The notes under the pieces were generated by a model. That model was not told the DNA's origin, ran no database searches, and was given only the letters and a program-made list of their open reading frames with translations. This document shows, piece by piece, positions 15,740 to 28,333 of a stretch of DNA of 64,000 nucleotides. This stretch comes from Taiwanofungus camphoratus (lineage: Eukaryota > Basidiomycota > Agaricomycetes > Polyporales > Taiwanofungaceae), in contig CP021226.1 of assembly GCA_003999685.1 (NCBI GenBank), positions 1,550,001 through 1,614,000 of the forward strand. Direction: 5' to 3'. The position numbers were made by a program, and so were the translations under genes. Within the stretch, counting starts at the first letter, position 1. The number at the start of each line of letters is the position of its first letter.

Positions 15740-18025
15740 GGTTCCGGAGTGGTCAAAAGCTGAATGACCTGTATTAACAGTCTTATTATTCGACAGGGCA
15801 TCGGGCCATGACATGCGGAAGTGAATCTGAGGCAACGCCCAGACTGGGCTGGATAAGTCGGAAAGGGAAGTAGAATTTGTGCTCATATTTTCACAGGATC
15901 GGAAGTCACAAAATTGGCCAACGAGGCCCAAAGTACTAGAAGGACATCGCCGCCGGACTTCTCAATAGCTGTCGACATCACGCGTCTAATTGGCGTGGTG
16001 TATAGTGCGCATTTCTCTCTGATGGAACATCGATACGAGAAGCTAAGTCAACGCACGATTGAAGCGCTCGAGAGTCAAGCACATTGTACACTATTCCTAC
16101 CGACATGGCACGTCAGGTAGTTAGCGCTGAACGATCTCGCCATAATCCGTAAGTAGCTAACCAATACACCACTACCCAGTGCAATCTTGACTGAATGCGG
16201 TTACGTCGATAGGAAACTTGTCAAAGTTTATATAAATGTCCGCGCGTTCTTTTCCCGGGGGCCTCCCAAACTTGGACGGTGAAGCTCTTTAGAATGAACC
16301 TTTGATCGACAAACCATTGTATCAAGAATTCAGGAGCCTGCGCCCTTGTACTGCACTCTCGTGTCATATCGGTGCATACCGGCGAGCAGTATAAGTCCAC
16401 GAGTGCATCTGAGTCAAATCGTCACATAAGCCACTCCTAATGGTATAGCTGTTCATTGACTTTCTGTGATTTGTATATCCGTATCGAAAAGATTACATTG
16501 ATGATCAGTGCCCTCTCCGCTGTTATGGTCGCCTACTTCTATATCATCCTGATGTGCCGGAGTTCTCATGATGACTGACTTCACGTCCCTGCATTGCTGA
16601 TACCATTCATCCGGGTCGCCCAAGCTCAAGTTTTGATGTGTTTTGTGCACGCTCAACGGCGCCCTCTTGTACACCTCCAATTTGAGATTAAATTATCTGT
16701 TTCACAGAGCTCAGCTATTGCCGATGAGGGAACTTAGACAACGCCTGCTTTTAGACTATTGAGCTTGTATATCATGGATGTGCCAAATGTGAACAACGCA
16801 TAACCGGATGGGAATGGATCTCCAGGAAAGTGTAACCGCTTGTTTCTTGGGCTTAGAAGCCTCTCTCACTCGTGTTTCACTATCTCTTTATCTCATGATC
16901 AACTTGAAGTAAGCTTGCACTTCAGCCTCGTGACCAGTCGTTTTGAGTCCTCGCTCGGCAGCACAACTGAGTCGTGTCTATCGGCTCGAAGCGCGTCCAT
17001 GCCAGGCTGAGCATTCAGCTCATACGGAACTGAGTGCCGATCTTGTTGTATGGAAGCAACGTCTTAACTTGCATAGAAAGTTATACCAGAAACTACATGC
17101 TTTACCGGCTTGGTTCATTTCCGACTGCAACCCAAGGTCACTGGAGCATGCCGAGGTCCATCCACTTCCGGACTTTGTTACATGAGCAAGAATCACTAAC
17201 AGTTGATTCCATTTCATGTCTAATTAGTTCTGAGATGAATACGTTTGTTCGTGTTCAGGTACCAGACCTTGTTTGGTGCGAGATGTCTGACAACTTTGTT
17301 GTAGTATATTGGCAGTAATTTCAATATTCAACATGCAACCCTAGCCATCCCCCCTATCTGGAACTACAAGAAGTTCCAGGATTCCCTGGTTTCTGCCCTG
17401 CAGACACGGAACAAGCTCCGAGTCAGACCGATGTCTCACTAGTGAAGATCAAGATCCTAAAACCCCGGTCGACTGTTCAGGGAGTTCTTGGTCAATTCCA
17501 GGCGTTATACTAGATCATTAAAGAGTGCACTCCCTCCCACAAAGTCAGGATTCGCGCATGGGCCGTCGAAGAGTCTTGCGCCATTCAAACCGATGGAATG
17601 AGTTCGAGCCTGTAAATACTCAGTCACGCATCTCACTGTCAGCATCCACAGAGAAGCGTGACATTCACAGTGGTCAACAGCTTGATTAATGTCTGAGACA
17701 ATGCTCTTATTTTGATGATTTTTTCTCCTGGCTTTGCATTTCTTTCCGCAGCGATCAAAAGAACTCAAATGAAGAGACGAGCATTCTTGCATTGATGCTG
17801 GCGGACTGCCTGTCAGCCGACCAGCACCAGGTGAAGATAAGGGGGTGGTTGTCCAGAACCACTTGATAATGTTTTCACCAATTTTCCTCGCTGACAAGCA
17901 GCGCACACGTGAATCATGTCCTTCCGAGCCACACATTCTTCACTAATAACGTTAGAAATAAGGATAGACATCGCTCACGAGTCCTTGTGAAGATCGTGTC
18001 CGTAACCGTCGTGAAGCCCAGCTCA
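15740..18025. other. Intergenic, 2.3 kb; no gene recognised
   Basis: Short open frames at 16453-16680 and 17505-17936 (minus) have no recognisable domain. At about 17835-17885 there is a brief resemblance to the first-membrane-domain exon of the ABC gene (a shared KWFWT-like string), too short to claim a relic. This stretch probably marks the right edge of the peptide cluster. Confidence 0.5.
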
Positions 18026-21000
18026 TTAATCGTTTCCAGCTCTGTTTGCTGTCTCTCCTACCTCACCATCCTCCTCACTCAACCTTTTCATCAGGTGCTC
18101 TTTCAAGACGCCGTCTATCTCATGCACCAGTTTCGTTGCTGCAAGCATGTCGTCCACGGGCATTTTTGAACCTTGCTCGTGAAAAGCATCGTAAGCCTGC
18201 TGGAGCATATGGACATGCGCCGAAGCTGTGCGTAGCCTGCGGAGGGGTGGCGCATACAGCCTAGGCTCTGTAGGCCGTGAGGACGCGGGGGCAGTTGGTG
18301 AACGTTTAAGCAATAGGGAACTAGTCAGGAAGCCCTTGTTATTATTGTCGTCATGTAAACTGGATGGGGGAAGTGTGTCGGCTGAGATCATAGAGGATTA
18401 GCCACCGGTGGAGAAGGAAGAAAACTTGACTGACCAAAAGATGGTTCAGATTGTGACCGTCCTGTCTCAGCCCTCTGAACGCTGGGCGCGATAAGCTCAA
18501 GCTCTGCTGACTGTGAACTTGCAGGTTCGCGCCTGGACATGTGCTGTTCTAGATCTGTGCGATATGAATTAATTACGTATGTTCAAGGATTTGAAAAACC
18601 AGATTAAACATATAAAATGTCAGCTCACCCTGTATTTGTTGCATTTCGGCTGCATCAAGGCCTGCTTTCCATGTCTCATAATCATAAGAAGAGATCCAAT
18701 GTCTGGCATCTCCCTGGCTCGAATTTGTCCCGGGGCACGATATGGCCCCTGCGCTCAGCGATAATTCTGTCGGGATTGGACACGGAGTTGAAGGTTTGGC
18801 TTTCGACCGTCTACATTTGAGTTCCTTGTATGTGGGCGCTTCCACACAATCCAGAAGCCATTTATGACTTTTGGGGACCCGTAAACGTCCAGAAGGACCG
18901 CCTGAAGAGCCACCATGTTCTTCAGATATCAAGGCGCCAGTTGTAATGCCTGAGATGATGGGAAATCTGCCTCCGACATGGATTGATCCCACTGAAGGAG
19001 GTGCTCTAGCTTTGCCTTCAAACTGTGTATTTCCCACCAACGCGGGCTCCAATCTACGTCGTTTGAACGGCCTTGAATCTATTGTGACAGAATTTAGAGC
19101 CTAAAAGGTCCTCGCAATACCACAGCGCAAGACGTACCTTCTGTGGTCGCCGGTGAGGTCGTTGCAAGGATTGATGATAAGTCTAGTGATGGAGAGTCAC
19201 ATTGAGGCTCATTTAATAAGGGGGGCGATGCTACCCTAGCTTCGGGGGAAGTCCTTTTTGTATCAATTTTCAGGGCGATGAAGGGCACTTCTGGGCTTGA
19301 TGTGTTCTGTCCGCTGCATATCTTGCCTCCAAGGCCAATGGGCGAACCTTGGGAGCGGAATTCGGGATGGGAGGTCACATCAAGAATGTTTGATTGAGCG
19401 TGCAGTGGTTGCGAGCTAGACACCAGGAAAGATGGACTATGTTGAGGACTCGACCACTGGGTAGAGTGGAAGTCAGAAGGGATTGACGTGCCATCCCCAC
19501 TCGAGGTACGAAGCTGGGAGAGAGAGGTGTGTTCATTATGCCGATACGAAGTACCGTGGGCAGAGTCGATAGGTTTCTGTATATGAGGATCCGTAAAGCA
19601 TCCAGCATAATTATTTACGAACGATGAGGACGCAAGACCAAAGCTCTACGTCACAGTCAGCGATCAACGATAATCAACACATCCAGACTCATCGAGCTTA
19701 CCGAGGACTGTAATGGCAATTGCAATTGTGATTGCAACTCTAATTCACATGAGATGTCAAAGGGTAGGACACCACCAAAGACCCTATGACATGCCTTCAG
19801 ACATTCCTTGAGATCCTCGGGGAGAGATGCATTGAGTGAGCCTAAACCAGGACTAACTGCAGCCCAGAACTCTTTGAAAGCCATAGGCCCGAGGGCGGGA
19901 GCCGGGATACGAAAGAATGCAGAAGCAAAGAACGGGGCTAATACGGTAAGTGTATCTGAGGTGAAAGAAGAGTCTCGAAGTCGATTTAAGGTATCACAGT
20001 ATAGAGTCATTATCTGTAAATGAGCATTCAGCTGGTAGAAAAGGCTTTGAAGGAAATACACACAATGTCATTGTATTCTTGTTCTAGGAGCAGTTTTGAC
20101 TCATCATGGATCCAGATACACAAACCATTTGAAAGACTAGAAATTAACGATACAAGGTGAGACTTCGCGCAGCCATTTATTGCATTTGTAAGAAGTCGAA
20201 GTGCTTCAAGGGCCAGATACAAGTGTTCACTGCGAGAAGTGTAAAGATCACAGAGGAACTTGTTGATATGAAAGAGCAACTTTTCAGGGATGACTGCCTT
20301 CTCATCCAGATGAAAATAGGAGAGGAGTATCAGAGTGACTTGAGGAGATGATGAGAGTCTAGACAAGGTTCAGTATGCATATAACAGATCATTCAACACC
20401 CACAGACCTTTGCAATGTCTCTACCATATGTAGCACTAAAGTTTCAATCACAATAAGTGGTGATATTGACACTGAGCCTGGGCAAGTAATTGCAAAGTCA
20501 AGGAGGTCATTCCAAATTGCCATCTCTTTGTCTGACAGGACCCAAAACCTTATTGAAATAGCCATTGCTATTAGACCATCTTGAAGACATGATAATGACA
20601 CCCTACTCACTGGAAAGGCAAGACAAGAAGAGTCACTGTATCTTGCCATGCAGGTATTGGTTCAATTGATTTCCAAGTCTCTGCAAGCACAGACCAAAGA
20701 TACCGCCTCAAATACATCTCACTTTGATATGAATTTCGCACAACAAGTCCAGCCAAGAATTCAGAAGTGCTTGCAGATATAAGAGTGGCACATAGCCCAC
20801 TCCATGCTTGCTTGACATCCTCATGATGCAGATCATATTCTTCTTTCAACACAGCAATCAAGATTGATTTTGCCACAGGCATGAGCCATGACACAGTAAA
20901 AATGTTTTCCATCACCTTCCAGAGCTGCTTTGTCAAAGCCAAGGTGGAGCTTTGCACATCTTCCCCACCACTTGAAGGCTTCCATGACAAGAAGTCAGTG

Positions 21001-23064
21001 ATGACAGTTACAATCTGATGTGCATAGTCTGACAGCATAGTCAGATGTTGCATCTCCTGTGATAGCTGAGCCTGAACCAGGAGGAGTGCTTGCCATATGT
21101 GCAACAAGTCAGCCTTGGCGGACCAGTTTCAACAGTCAGCAACTATATTGTGGCATGAGCTGTGCAGCTTACAGGCAGAGAGAATGGGGGTTGTTGGTCT
21201 ATGAGGGCCCTTTGCACACAGGACACCCACAAGCCCAACAGCTGTTCCCAATGATCTATGATCTCCACTTCGGTTAGTTGCCTCACTTCTTCCACTCTAG
21301 TCTGGCCAATATCCGTGACAAGATGCTCGAGTTGCTTCATGTCTGCCCTCAGAATAGTCCCATCAAACAACTCCTTCACGAGAATCCCATCTTCAAGCTG
21401 CTCTGTTGTCGTGGTTGTTGGTGTGATCGAGGAGATGGTAGGTGTGCCAATAGAGTTTACTAGTTTGGACAATATCGACCTACCCTCCGAGTGGATGGGT
21501 TCAAAAGCCGCCTGAACCATTTCCTGCAAAACGGAGAGCGCTCTCGGCAGATCCACATCGTTTGAAGTAGCACGCTCGGGACTACTAGTGACTGCAGACC
21601 GCAGCACACACGCAACAAGTGCCGTGCCGATTCCCCCTCGTATCTCTTGCTTGATGATGAGATACGCACGATGTCGGATATTGGATGGTCCATGTGCCTT
21701 CGCGACTCCATCACTCCGAACGGACTCGTCCCGCCTCGTCATACGTGCGAATGCCCACACCAGGCACTTCCAGACGCTAGGCTGTAATGCATAAGCGAGG
21801 GGACGATTCGCTTTCCCAGCGTGTTCGAGGGACGATATGACCAACTTCAAGGAGGGTGGATGAGTGAATAAGACGCTGTCGGAAAGTACGATAATGCATG
21901 CGAGAACGACCATGGCCCAGGTCGGACCTTGGCCTGGGAGCCATGGTTGTCTTTGTTTGATTGCATTGGATATAACGTCTACAAGACGAGGATTTGGCCG
22001 CAGCTCCCGCTCGGAACGCTTGGAGGGTGACTGTTTGCTGGTAAAATTGCAGATATGTTGTGTGGCGATCTTCCAGGCGTGCCTGTCATCTGACGTCTCA
22101 CAGGACAACAGAGCACACACATAGCTGCTGAGAGCATTCGCTGCCTGAGTGCGGATAGCGGCTGAGGGCGATAACAAACTCTGCAGTACGGATGGCAGTA
22201 TGTCAACGAAGGGATCAAGAAGAACAGAGGGATGTAGCTTCAATAAATTATGAACGGCCTGTAAGAACGTGCGTCAGGAGCCGATTTTCATGTGCATGAA
22301 TCTTGGCGACTGACCTTAAGACTATCGGATACAGATGTTTCTGCAACTGCGCTATCAATTTGTTCTCGAAGGATGGCTTTCAGTTGATCCTTTCTGGGTG
22401 CAAGTGAAGGCGCCGGAAGTTGCATGACTGAGATGGTCCACAAAACCAACGCATACGTCTTCTTGTCGTTTGGAGTGGGTAATGACGGGGCAAGTGCGAT
22501 TGCAAGTACATCATCCAAAAGGTCCTCCATGTTGATAGCTACCGATTGTCTCAACAACTCCCCATATTCATTTGTGTAGAGGACCCTCTGCTCACCTGAG
22601 AATAAGCTAGACAGTACGGGGAACTTGAATATATCTGACAGTAACTGGAGCGCATAATGACAGACTATGGACAAGTCTACTGCGTATTTCATCTCCTCTT
22701 CAGAGACTTCCTGAGTGGACAATGCTACAGAATCTGGGATTGAGTTGCCACTTCTACGGAGCTCCGGAAAAGGGTCGACCAAAGAACGACGAATGTCTCT
22801 TCGAAGACATTGTACAATTGAGCCCGCATGTTGCTTAATTAGATGAAGAGCCGGAATTTCGTGGGTGTTGTTATATATGGATTTCGCGATGGCCTTGATC
22901 TGCAAACAGAAGATACTATATGCTTGTGCAACATCGTGAATGAAGATATGGTCCGATGCGAAGTCCTCAATCGACTCGAGGAGCGTCGCAATCGGGGCAT
23001 CGAAGTACATGAGAGCATTTGCCGCATTTTTCTCGTCTTCTGACAGCCGAGTCGTGCTTGACAT
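18026..23064 (-). CDS. rif1: Rif1-like protein (telomere / replication-timing factor)
   Basis: A long multi-exon gene starting MSSTTRLSEDEKNAANALMY at 23064. Exon 1 runs to about 22319, where the frame joins across a short intron into AVHNLLKLHPSVLLDPFVD; another clean junction links PFSLP to ADLLHIWQALLL. The N-terminal two thirds is an array of alpha-helical HEAT-like repeats containing VLQSLLSPSAAIRTQAANAL, followed later by FFRIPAPALGPMAFKEFW, which matches the conserved Rif1 N-terminal domain. The rest is low-complexity, Ser/Pro-rich and ends in a helical charged tail (LVHEIDGVLKEHLMKRLSEE) before the stop at 18026. Rif1 recruits PP1 phosphatase to control origin firing and acts at telomeres; I could not pick out a certain PP1-docking RVxF/SILK pair. 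A further Met at 23193 in the same frame is less likely because it would add an unrelated hydrophobic leader. Internal exon limits after 21100 are approximate. Confidence 0.75.
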
Positions 23065-23297
23065 GATGACTGCAATGCCACCCAATGCGCCTGTCAAGGA
23101 AAGGAACGGATACCGGAGGCGACAAGGTAAGAGAAGGAGGAAGGGATGAATTGAGAGATTTTGACAGGAATTGTTAGCGTTGACGTGCCACAACTGCTCT
23201 TCTGGTCGTCCGGTAGGATAAACGGCCTCATGACACTCTCGCGAGGTGCCTCAAATGGTGGAACAAGACACAAAGCACACCCTCGCAACATATAAGA

Positions 23298-23693
23298 TCA
23301 CGAGTGGCACAAGTACGGCCACTCCAGAGGTCCAATCGACTCGTGCACAAATATTCGCCCAAACACCAACCCAATTGGGAAGACGGTCACACTGCGAGCG
23401 ACGAGCTATGGAATGAAAATTAGGTCGAGTGCAAAAGATGGAGAATATTGGCTTGCCGTACTTCGATACTCCAAGTTGCGAAATGCAGCGCGGGAGCGAG
23501 CTTGTAAGTGCGTGTGAAACTCTGAGACGCTCGCGCGGCTGACGCCGAAGGAGGCACAAATCGCGAACACCTGTGGCGGCCCATTGTCTGTTGCTTTATC
23601 ATTCTGCGATGGCTGTACACGGCAAATTTCCACCCATGCGAGGCGATAGCGATATGCCCAGAATACAGGTTGATTACTCCGCGTGGCTGCCAA
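23298..23693 (-). CDS. Possible small gene, unknown function
   Basis: A frame from the Met at 23693 reads to NLEYR near 23466. A standard 50-60 nt intron (donor GTACGG, acceptor CATAG) then joins it to TRRSVTVFPIGLVFGRIFVH and ends in EWPYLCHS with a stop at 23298. The second exon contains a hydrophobic stretch that could be one membrane segment. The start is uncertain because two other frames are also open upstream. I do not recognise a family. It lies in the same direction as, and about 230 bp before, the Rif1 start, and could be part of that gene's leader instead. Confidence 0.3.
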
Positions 23694-25080
23694 GATGTGG
23701 GGACCCTTGCATCGTCCATTCTTGATTTGTGCCAGAATATGCTACCGCGCGACGTGTATGACTCTCGCAGATTGATCATGCTTTCTGCGACTATGTCTGA
23801 GTCGCCCTAGCCATTCCGGAAGGGACAAGACAGTCGTCTGGTGCACCTGTACAAACCTTGTTCAGCTGCAGCTCTTGAATATTTGAATGACGGCAACCCC
23901 GTCACTGGAGATGGGTTCAAAGAAACCACGAAACCGCGACCATTACTCGGTCGTGGTGCAATTCCCTTCGATCGCCAGCGCTTGCAGGTCGAGGGAGCTC
24001 GAGCGCCCGTTTGTTCCAGCCAAGTACAGCCTCAAGCGACGAGAAACCTAGAATAGCTCTGGACCTTTCTCATGACAGGCATTGTCCACTCCCGATTCAT
24101 CATTCAGGCGAAAGCTAGGTGTGTAAATAAACGTCTTATGTCTCACGGCGGGGGTGATCAGCTACAACCGAGAAGAACTACATTTAGTAGTGTTCTACTC
24201 AGTGACTACTGTCATCATACGTTCACCACATACATACATCAAAGGTAAGTGGATCTGAATTACATCCTTGCTATCGGCATGTTGGGGCATCAGTGTCATT
24301 GGACCACATGGCTACATGCCAAATCAGAGTCAATATCTATCGGAACGAATCTAATCAAGGTTTCTTTACGGTGTGGGAGACATGATGCAATTGCAAAATT
24401 GCCTGGATGTTTCGCTGTGCTGGCAGGCGCGCGGTTGCCCATAGGCATCATGACAATAAAGCAATAGATACAGCTCGTGCATGGTACGGATATCCGAGCT
24501 TCCAACCGATGCTCTCTACATTCCGCATAATACTCCAATAAATGGATCGTAAGACAGCGAAGCCTGAGCTCAATCCACCTGGATCAGAAGGAGAATCTCA
24601 TATTTATATTACTTGATAGGAGTAATGAGCAGCAGACATTTCTGTCTCTCTGAACGCATTGTCAGTTGTAGGACGTGGACCTGACACGTTTTCAGTGTGG
24701 GACTGACAATGGACTGCTGCCGATTGCCAGCCGAAAAATGTCGTCCGACTGCTGGAAATTTACTCACGTCTAGCACGACCAAACTAAGCGTCAGTACGTG
24801 GTATGTACATACTGCACTCCTCCATGGGAGAGTCTCATGGTCCTTAGTTGCCACCCGCTTAAATTGATCAGATGGGCACCTTTGTCCCAACATCCTGTCC
24901 AGCCTGGTGCCCGTCAATAATTTTTATTCTCGAGCGTCCTCGCCTCTTTCCCACCTTTGGCTACGCACTCCAGCTGTCAGTCACAGGGTGATGGAACTGT
25001 TATTTCATTTGCATGGTCAATATGGTATCACAATGGAAAGAAGAAACTCGCTTGTGTCACAATCACACATTACTTTCTAC
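23694..25080. other. Intergenic, 1.4 kb
   Basis: No convincing gene. Short frames only. A small imperfect inverted repeat (ACCACGA ... TCGTGGT) sits near 23926-23959. Confidence 0.5.
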
Positions 25081-26848
25081 TCATCTCCACTGCCAATAGC
25101 CTTGATTGTCGGCAGTGCACACACTAGGCAGGGGCATTGTAGATCGTGCCTTTACTTTCCTGTTCTCCACTGACTCTATTTGCGCTTCCAGACTCGCTCG
25201 AGCAGTCTCCGAGTGCTCATCCAATTCGTTCGCATGCTCCACAATAAGGTGTCTGAGGGGATGACCATATTGCCGTCGGGTCGACGCGAACTGGGAAACT
25301 TCTACTGGCAATGTCCACGCATCCACGATGCGGAGGGTATCAAGTTTCGGACACAGTAAATGGGGTGAGGTGTCAAGAGGAGAGGACAATGTGTCAAGAA
25401 GGTATGGCCTTGTCCTATAGTGGTCGTCTAGAACGAGGCTTCTTAAAGACGCCATTGCTTGGAGAAGCTTGTTGAGGCAGTGATACCTCAGTGCTGGCAT
25501 ATCAACCCAGAATTCTTCAATGTTAGCGATCGGCACTACAGCTGCCAGGTTAGACACCCATTCGTCGTTAGCTTGCCATGACTGAGTCTCCCAATGAACG
25601 TGCAGTGCGGACGATGGTCCCACTGCTGTTATCCAGAATTTGGTGGCCTTCAGAGTTAGATCCACCCTAAGATGGAGCTTCGTGAAGGTGGTCAATAAAC
25701 GCAAGGGGGAGAGATGACGCATGAAGGATAGATTACAATCTCCAGGCTCGGAGATGTGTAATAACATATCTGCGGGAAGGTTGAGACGAGTGAGGAGATG
25801 CCAGACAAACATGCATGAGGACTTGATCATGAACCGACGCATGTTGTTCAATGAGACCGTTGCACCAAACTGGTCAGTATTTGTCTGAGTCTCAATTGCG
25901 ACCAAGACGATATCCTCAAGCGCTGGACTTCCCGATAATAACGCAATGATGGACGACAGGGACACAGATTTACAGTGAGATATACAGAGGTGTGTGAGAT
26001 TCGGGAAACGATTGGCGGGTAGCCAGGGTATCGACCGCAGAACGAGTAGTCTGAGCATAGGTGCGCATTGGTTAAACAGCACGGGAGCATGCTCGCCGAC
26101 ATGATACGGGCGTCGGGAGGATTTGCATTGTATATCCAAGAGTTCAAGATTCGGTGCCGGTAGTGTCATGAAAGTCGGAACATCACTGCTGCATGCCCGG
26201 TACGATGGTACATGCCAGTGGAGCGTCTGGATGCGTGAGCTGCCTGAACGAAATACATCATCCGTGAAGGGACTTGACTCCTTTCCGATATGAACATTCA
26301 GAGGTACCGCCTTCGAGCGTCGAAATAACTCTGATGCAGCAGATCGGCTCATGCAATCGGAGATATGGGACCAAAGCCTAGGTGTTTCCAAACCTATTTC
26401 GCGCCAGTAATGACAAACATGCGTTACGACTGTTGACTTCGCTGCAACATGAATTGGCGACGATACAACCCACTCGGAGTAGTCTTCAGTGCGACGAAAC
26501 GTCATTATGGGAATTTGATCGAAGATTAGGCCTAGTATTTCGTGCGGGAGGCGATTCACAGGGCGGTACGAATTAACGCCCCTTCGGACGACAGAGAGGG
26601 CACATAGAAGTATGGACTGGATGACTCGTAGCTGAGGCAATAATTAGTACGCAAAGCACGGCCTCATATTTTGTCGAAGACTCACGGCGTCGAAACTGAG
26701 AATGGAATCATTTTCAACAGTCCATGCTACATATCGATACATATCGTACGAACCTCGTGCAATAGACTTCATCGTTCAGTTTCAAAAGCAGGGCGTCTGC
26801 AAGTTGAACCGAAGTGGCATCATGTAAAGCGGAATTTATGATATCCAT
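25081..26848 (-). CDS. F-box/LRR-type protein with a 10-nt microexon
   Basis: Three exons, 26754-26848, 26686-26695 and 25081-26631, sum to 1656 nt (551 residues). Exon 1 reads MDIINSALHDATSVQLADAL, the 10-nt exon supplies SFDA, and exon 3 continues LRVIQSILLCALSVVRRG. The F-box core is NRLPHEILGLIFDQIP, followed by VTHVCHYWREIGLETPRLWS, the standard Agaricomycete F-box opening. The rest carries leucine-rich-repeat-like blocks (PNLELLDIQC, FPNLTHLCISHCKSV, MASLRSLVLDD). F-box proteins of this type are substrate receptors of SCF ubiquitin ligases and occur in hundreds of copies in these fungi. Introns are 58 and 54 nt. If the microexon is wrong, translation would start at the Met near 26640 and lose the N-terminal helix. 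Confidence 0.8.
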
Positions 26849-28333
26849 GACAGTGCGGAGTGTGAGTTCGAGTAAGACTATGGTTGCAAAGTTACCACTT
26901 AAAGATCTTGGGAGCAGAGAGCAACAGCATGCGTGAGACAGCACCCTTTTATCTCGCACGACTTCGCGAGCTTTACAGGAACACGCGGGATTGTGGCGTA
27001 CAATTCTCGTGGCTAGACACAGCTCGTGAGTTTGATCGAAACATGGGTAGGAGACTTGAAACAGAAGAAGGAATGAGTCTTGCGCGTAAAATGTCATACC
27101 GCCTTCTGGTCAATCGACGTGGCATCCGTCGCTTCTATTCCATCCATACTGGCACACTTGATTACAATATGGGTACGGGCAGTGGAGTTCTCGATGTGAC
27201 CGTTCAATTGGTAACGATCATCGTGTGATTTGTGTTCAATGGCGCTCTCTGTACTGTTCCAGCTTTAAACGTCCTCGAAGGAATGAGAACGCATACTAAT
27301 ACCTACTTATAGGTAAAACAATGACTCAGGAAAGTCCCAGCACCATCCTGTGTCTTCCCACTGCGTCTTGTCGTCTGCTTTATGATAGACACCTGTTACT
27401 CCAACAGTAACCCAAAGGAAATCCGCGTACTCGGTATTGTCTCAAACCACTTCTGTGGGCACTCGTGAATTTCAACTCGTCCAAGAAGAGTCCAAATTTG
27501 TCGTGAAAGAAAGTAGTGGGCATTCGCTTTCAATCGAATCCGAATGTGGTCACCGCACTACGAATGAAAGCATTGAGTACGACAGGGCCCAAGCGCCTAC
27601 AGGCTACAATAACTTGATGATAACCGCTAAAGAAACTCTAGTACCAAAAACAGAAAGCCTCTTATCTATCGTTTTCACGACGCACCTTTAAAAAGGATAC
27701 GAGGGTATCAGACACCGGACCTCAATTGTATATACATTTACTAAAAGCTTTAAGGAAAACAGACAAGTCTGGTGTGGCGCCCCAGAAGCTCCGTTAGGTC
27801 ACAATCATCTATGACGATAGAATCAGTGGCGACTCCGCAGACACTGAGCATTTTTATGCAATAGGAAGCGTGCATTCGTCCATTCTGATGCCGATCAGTC
27901 GAGATACCAGAAGGGCAGTCGGTCGGAGAACGAAGGGAAGGGCAAGGTGCCTCTCTGCAGTCAAGCGATCACGGCTGGCCACACTCCCATAAACATTACG
28001 ATATAAGAGGTCGTACAGAGAACATCGACAAGGAGGTGGCGTGTCTCAGAGCACCCTGTTTGATGGTAAAGAGGCAGTAACAGAAAATGATATCAAAGGT
28101 TATACGCATGACTGGTGTTTAGGACGGCAGCGGAACAGAGTAAATTAAAAACAGCTTACTGACGACTGAATTGATGTTTACTATACTTTTACAGCTGCGA
28201 AGAAGGTTGATGAATAAGAGGTGGATACTAATGTCATGCTGAACAAAAAGTCGAAGGGTCAAGTCAGATATCGAATATCAATTTCACATCTTACCTCATT
28301 GATAAGCAACTCCTAACAGTAATAGAACCGTTA
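26849..28333. other. Intergenic, 1.5 kb
   Basis: Two plus-strand frames (26884-27228 and 27437-27691) are open but have no domain, signal or exon partners that I can identify. Nothing else stands out. Confidence 0.5.

Noticed and set aside
15740-15931. Upstream in-frame extension of UstYa copy B (Met at 15931)
   Set aside because: It has no counterpart in copy A and would place a polar 64-residue extension before the usual short cytosolic tail.
17505-17936. A frame with a KWFWT-like string resembling the first membrane-domain exon of the ABC gene
   Set aside because: The shared stretch is under about 20 bp, and the other resemblance (SFDR) is in the wrong order relative to the transporter; not enough for a pseudogene call.
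23926-23959. Small inverted repeat as a terminator or regulatory hairpin
   Set aside because: Only about 7 bp of pairing with a long loop; expected by chance.
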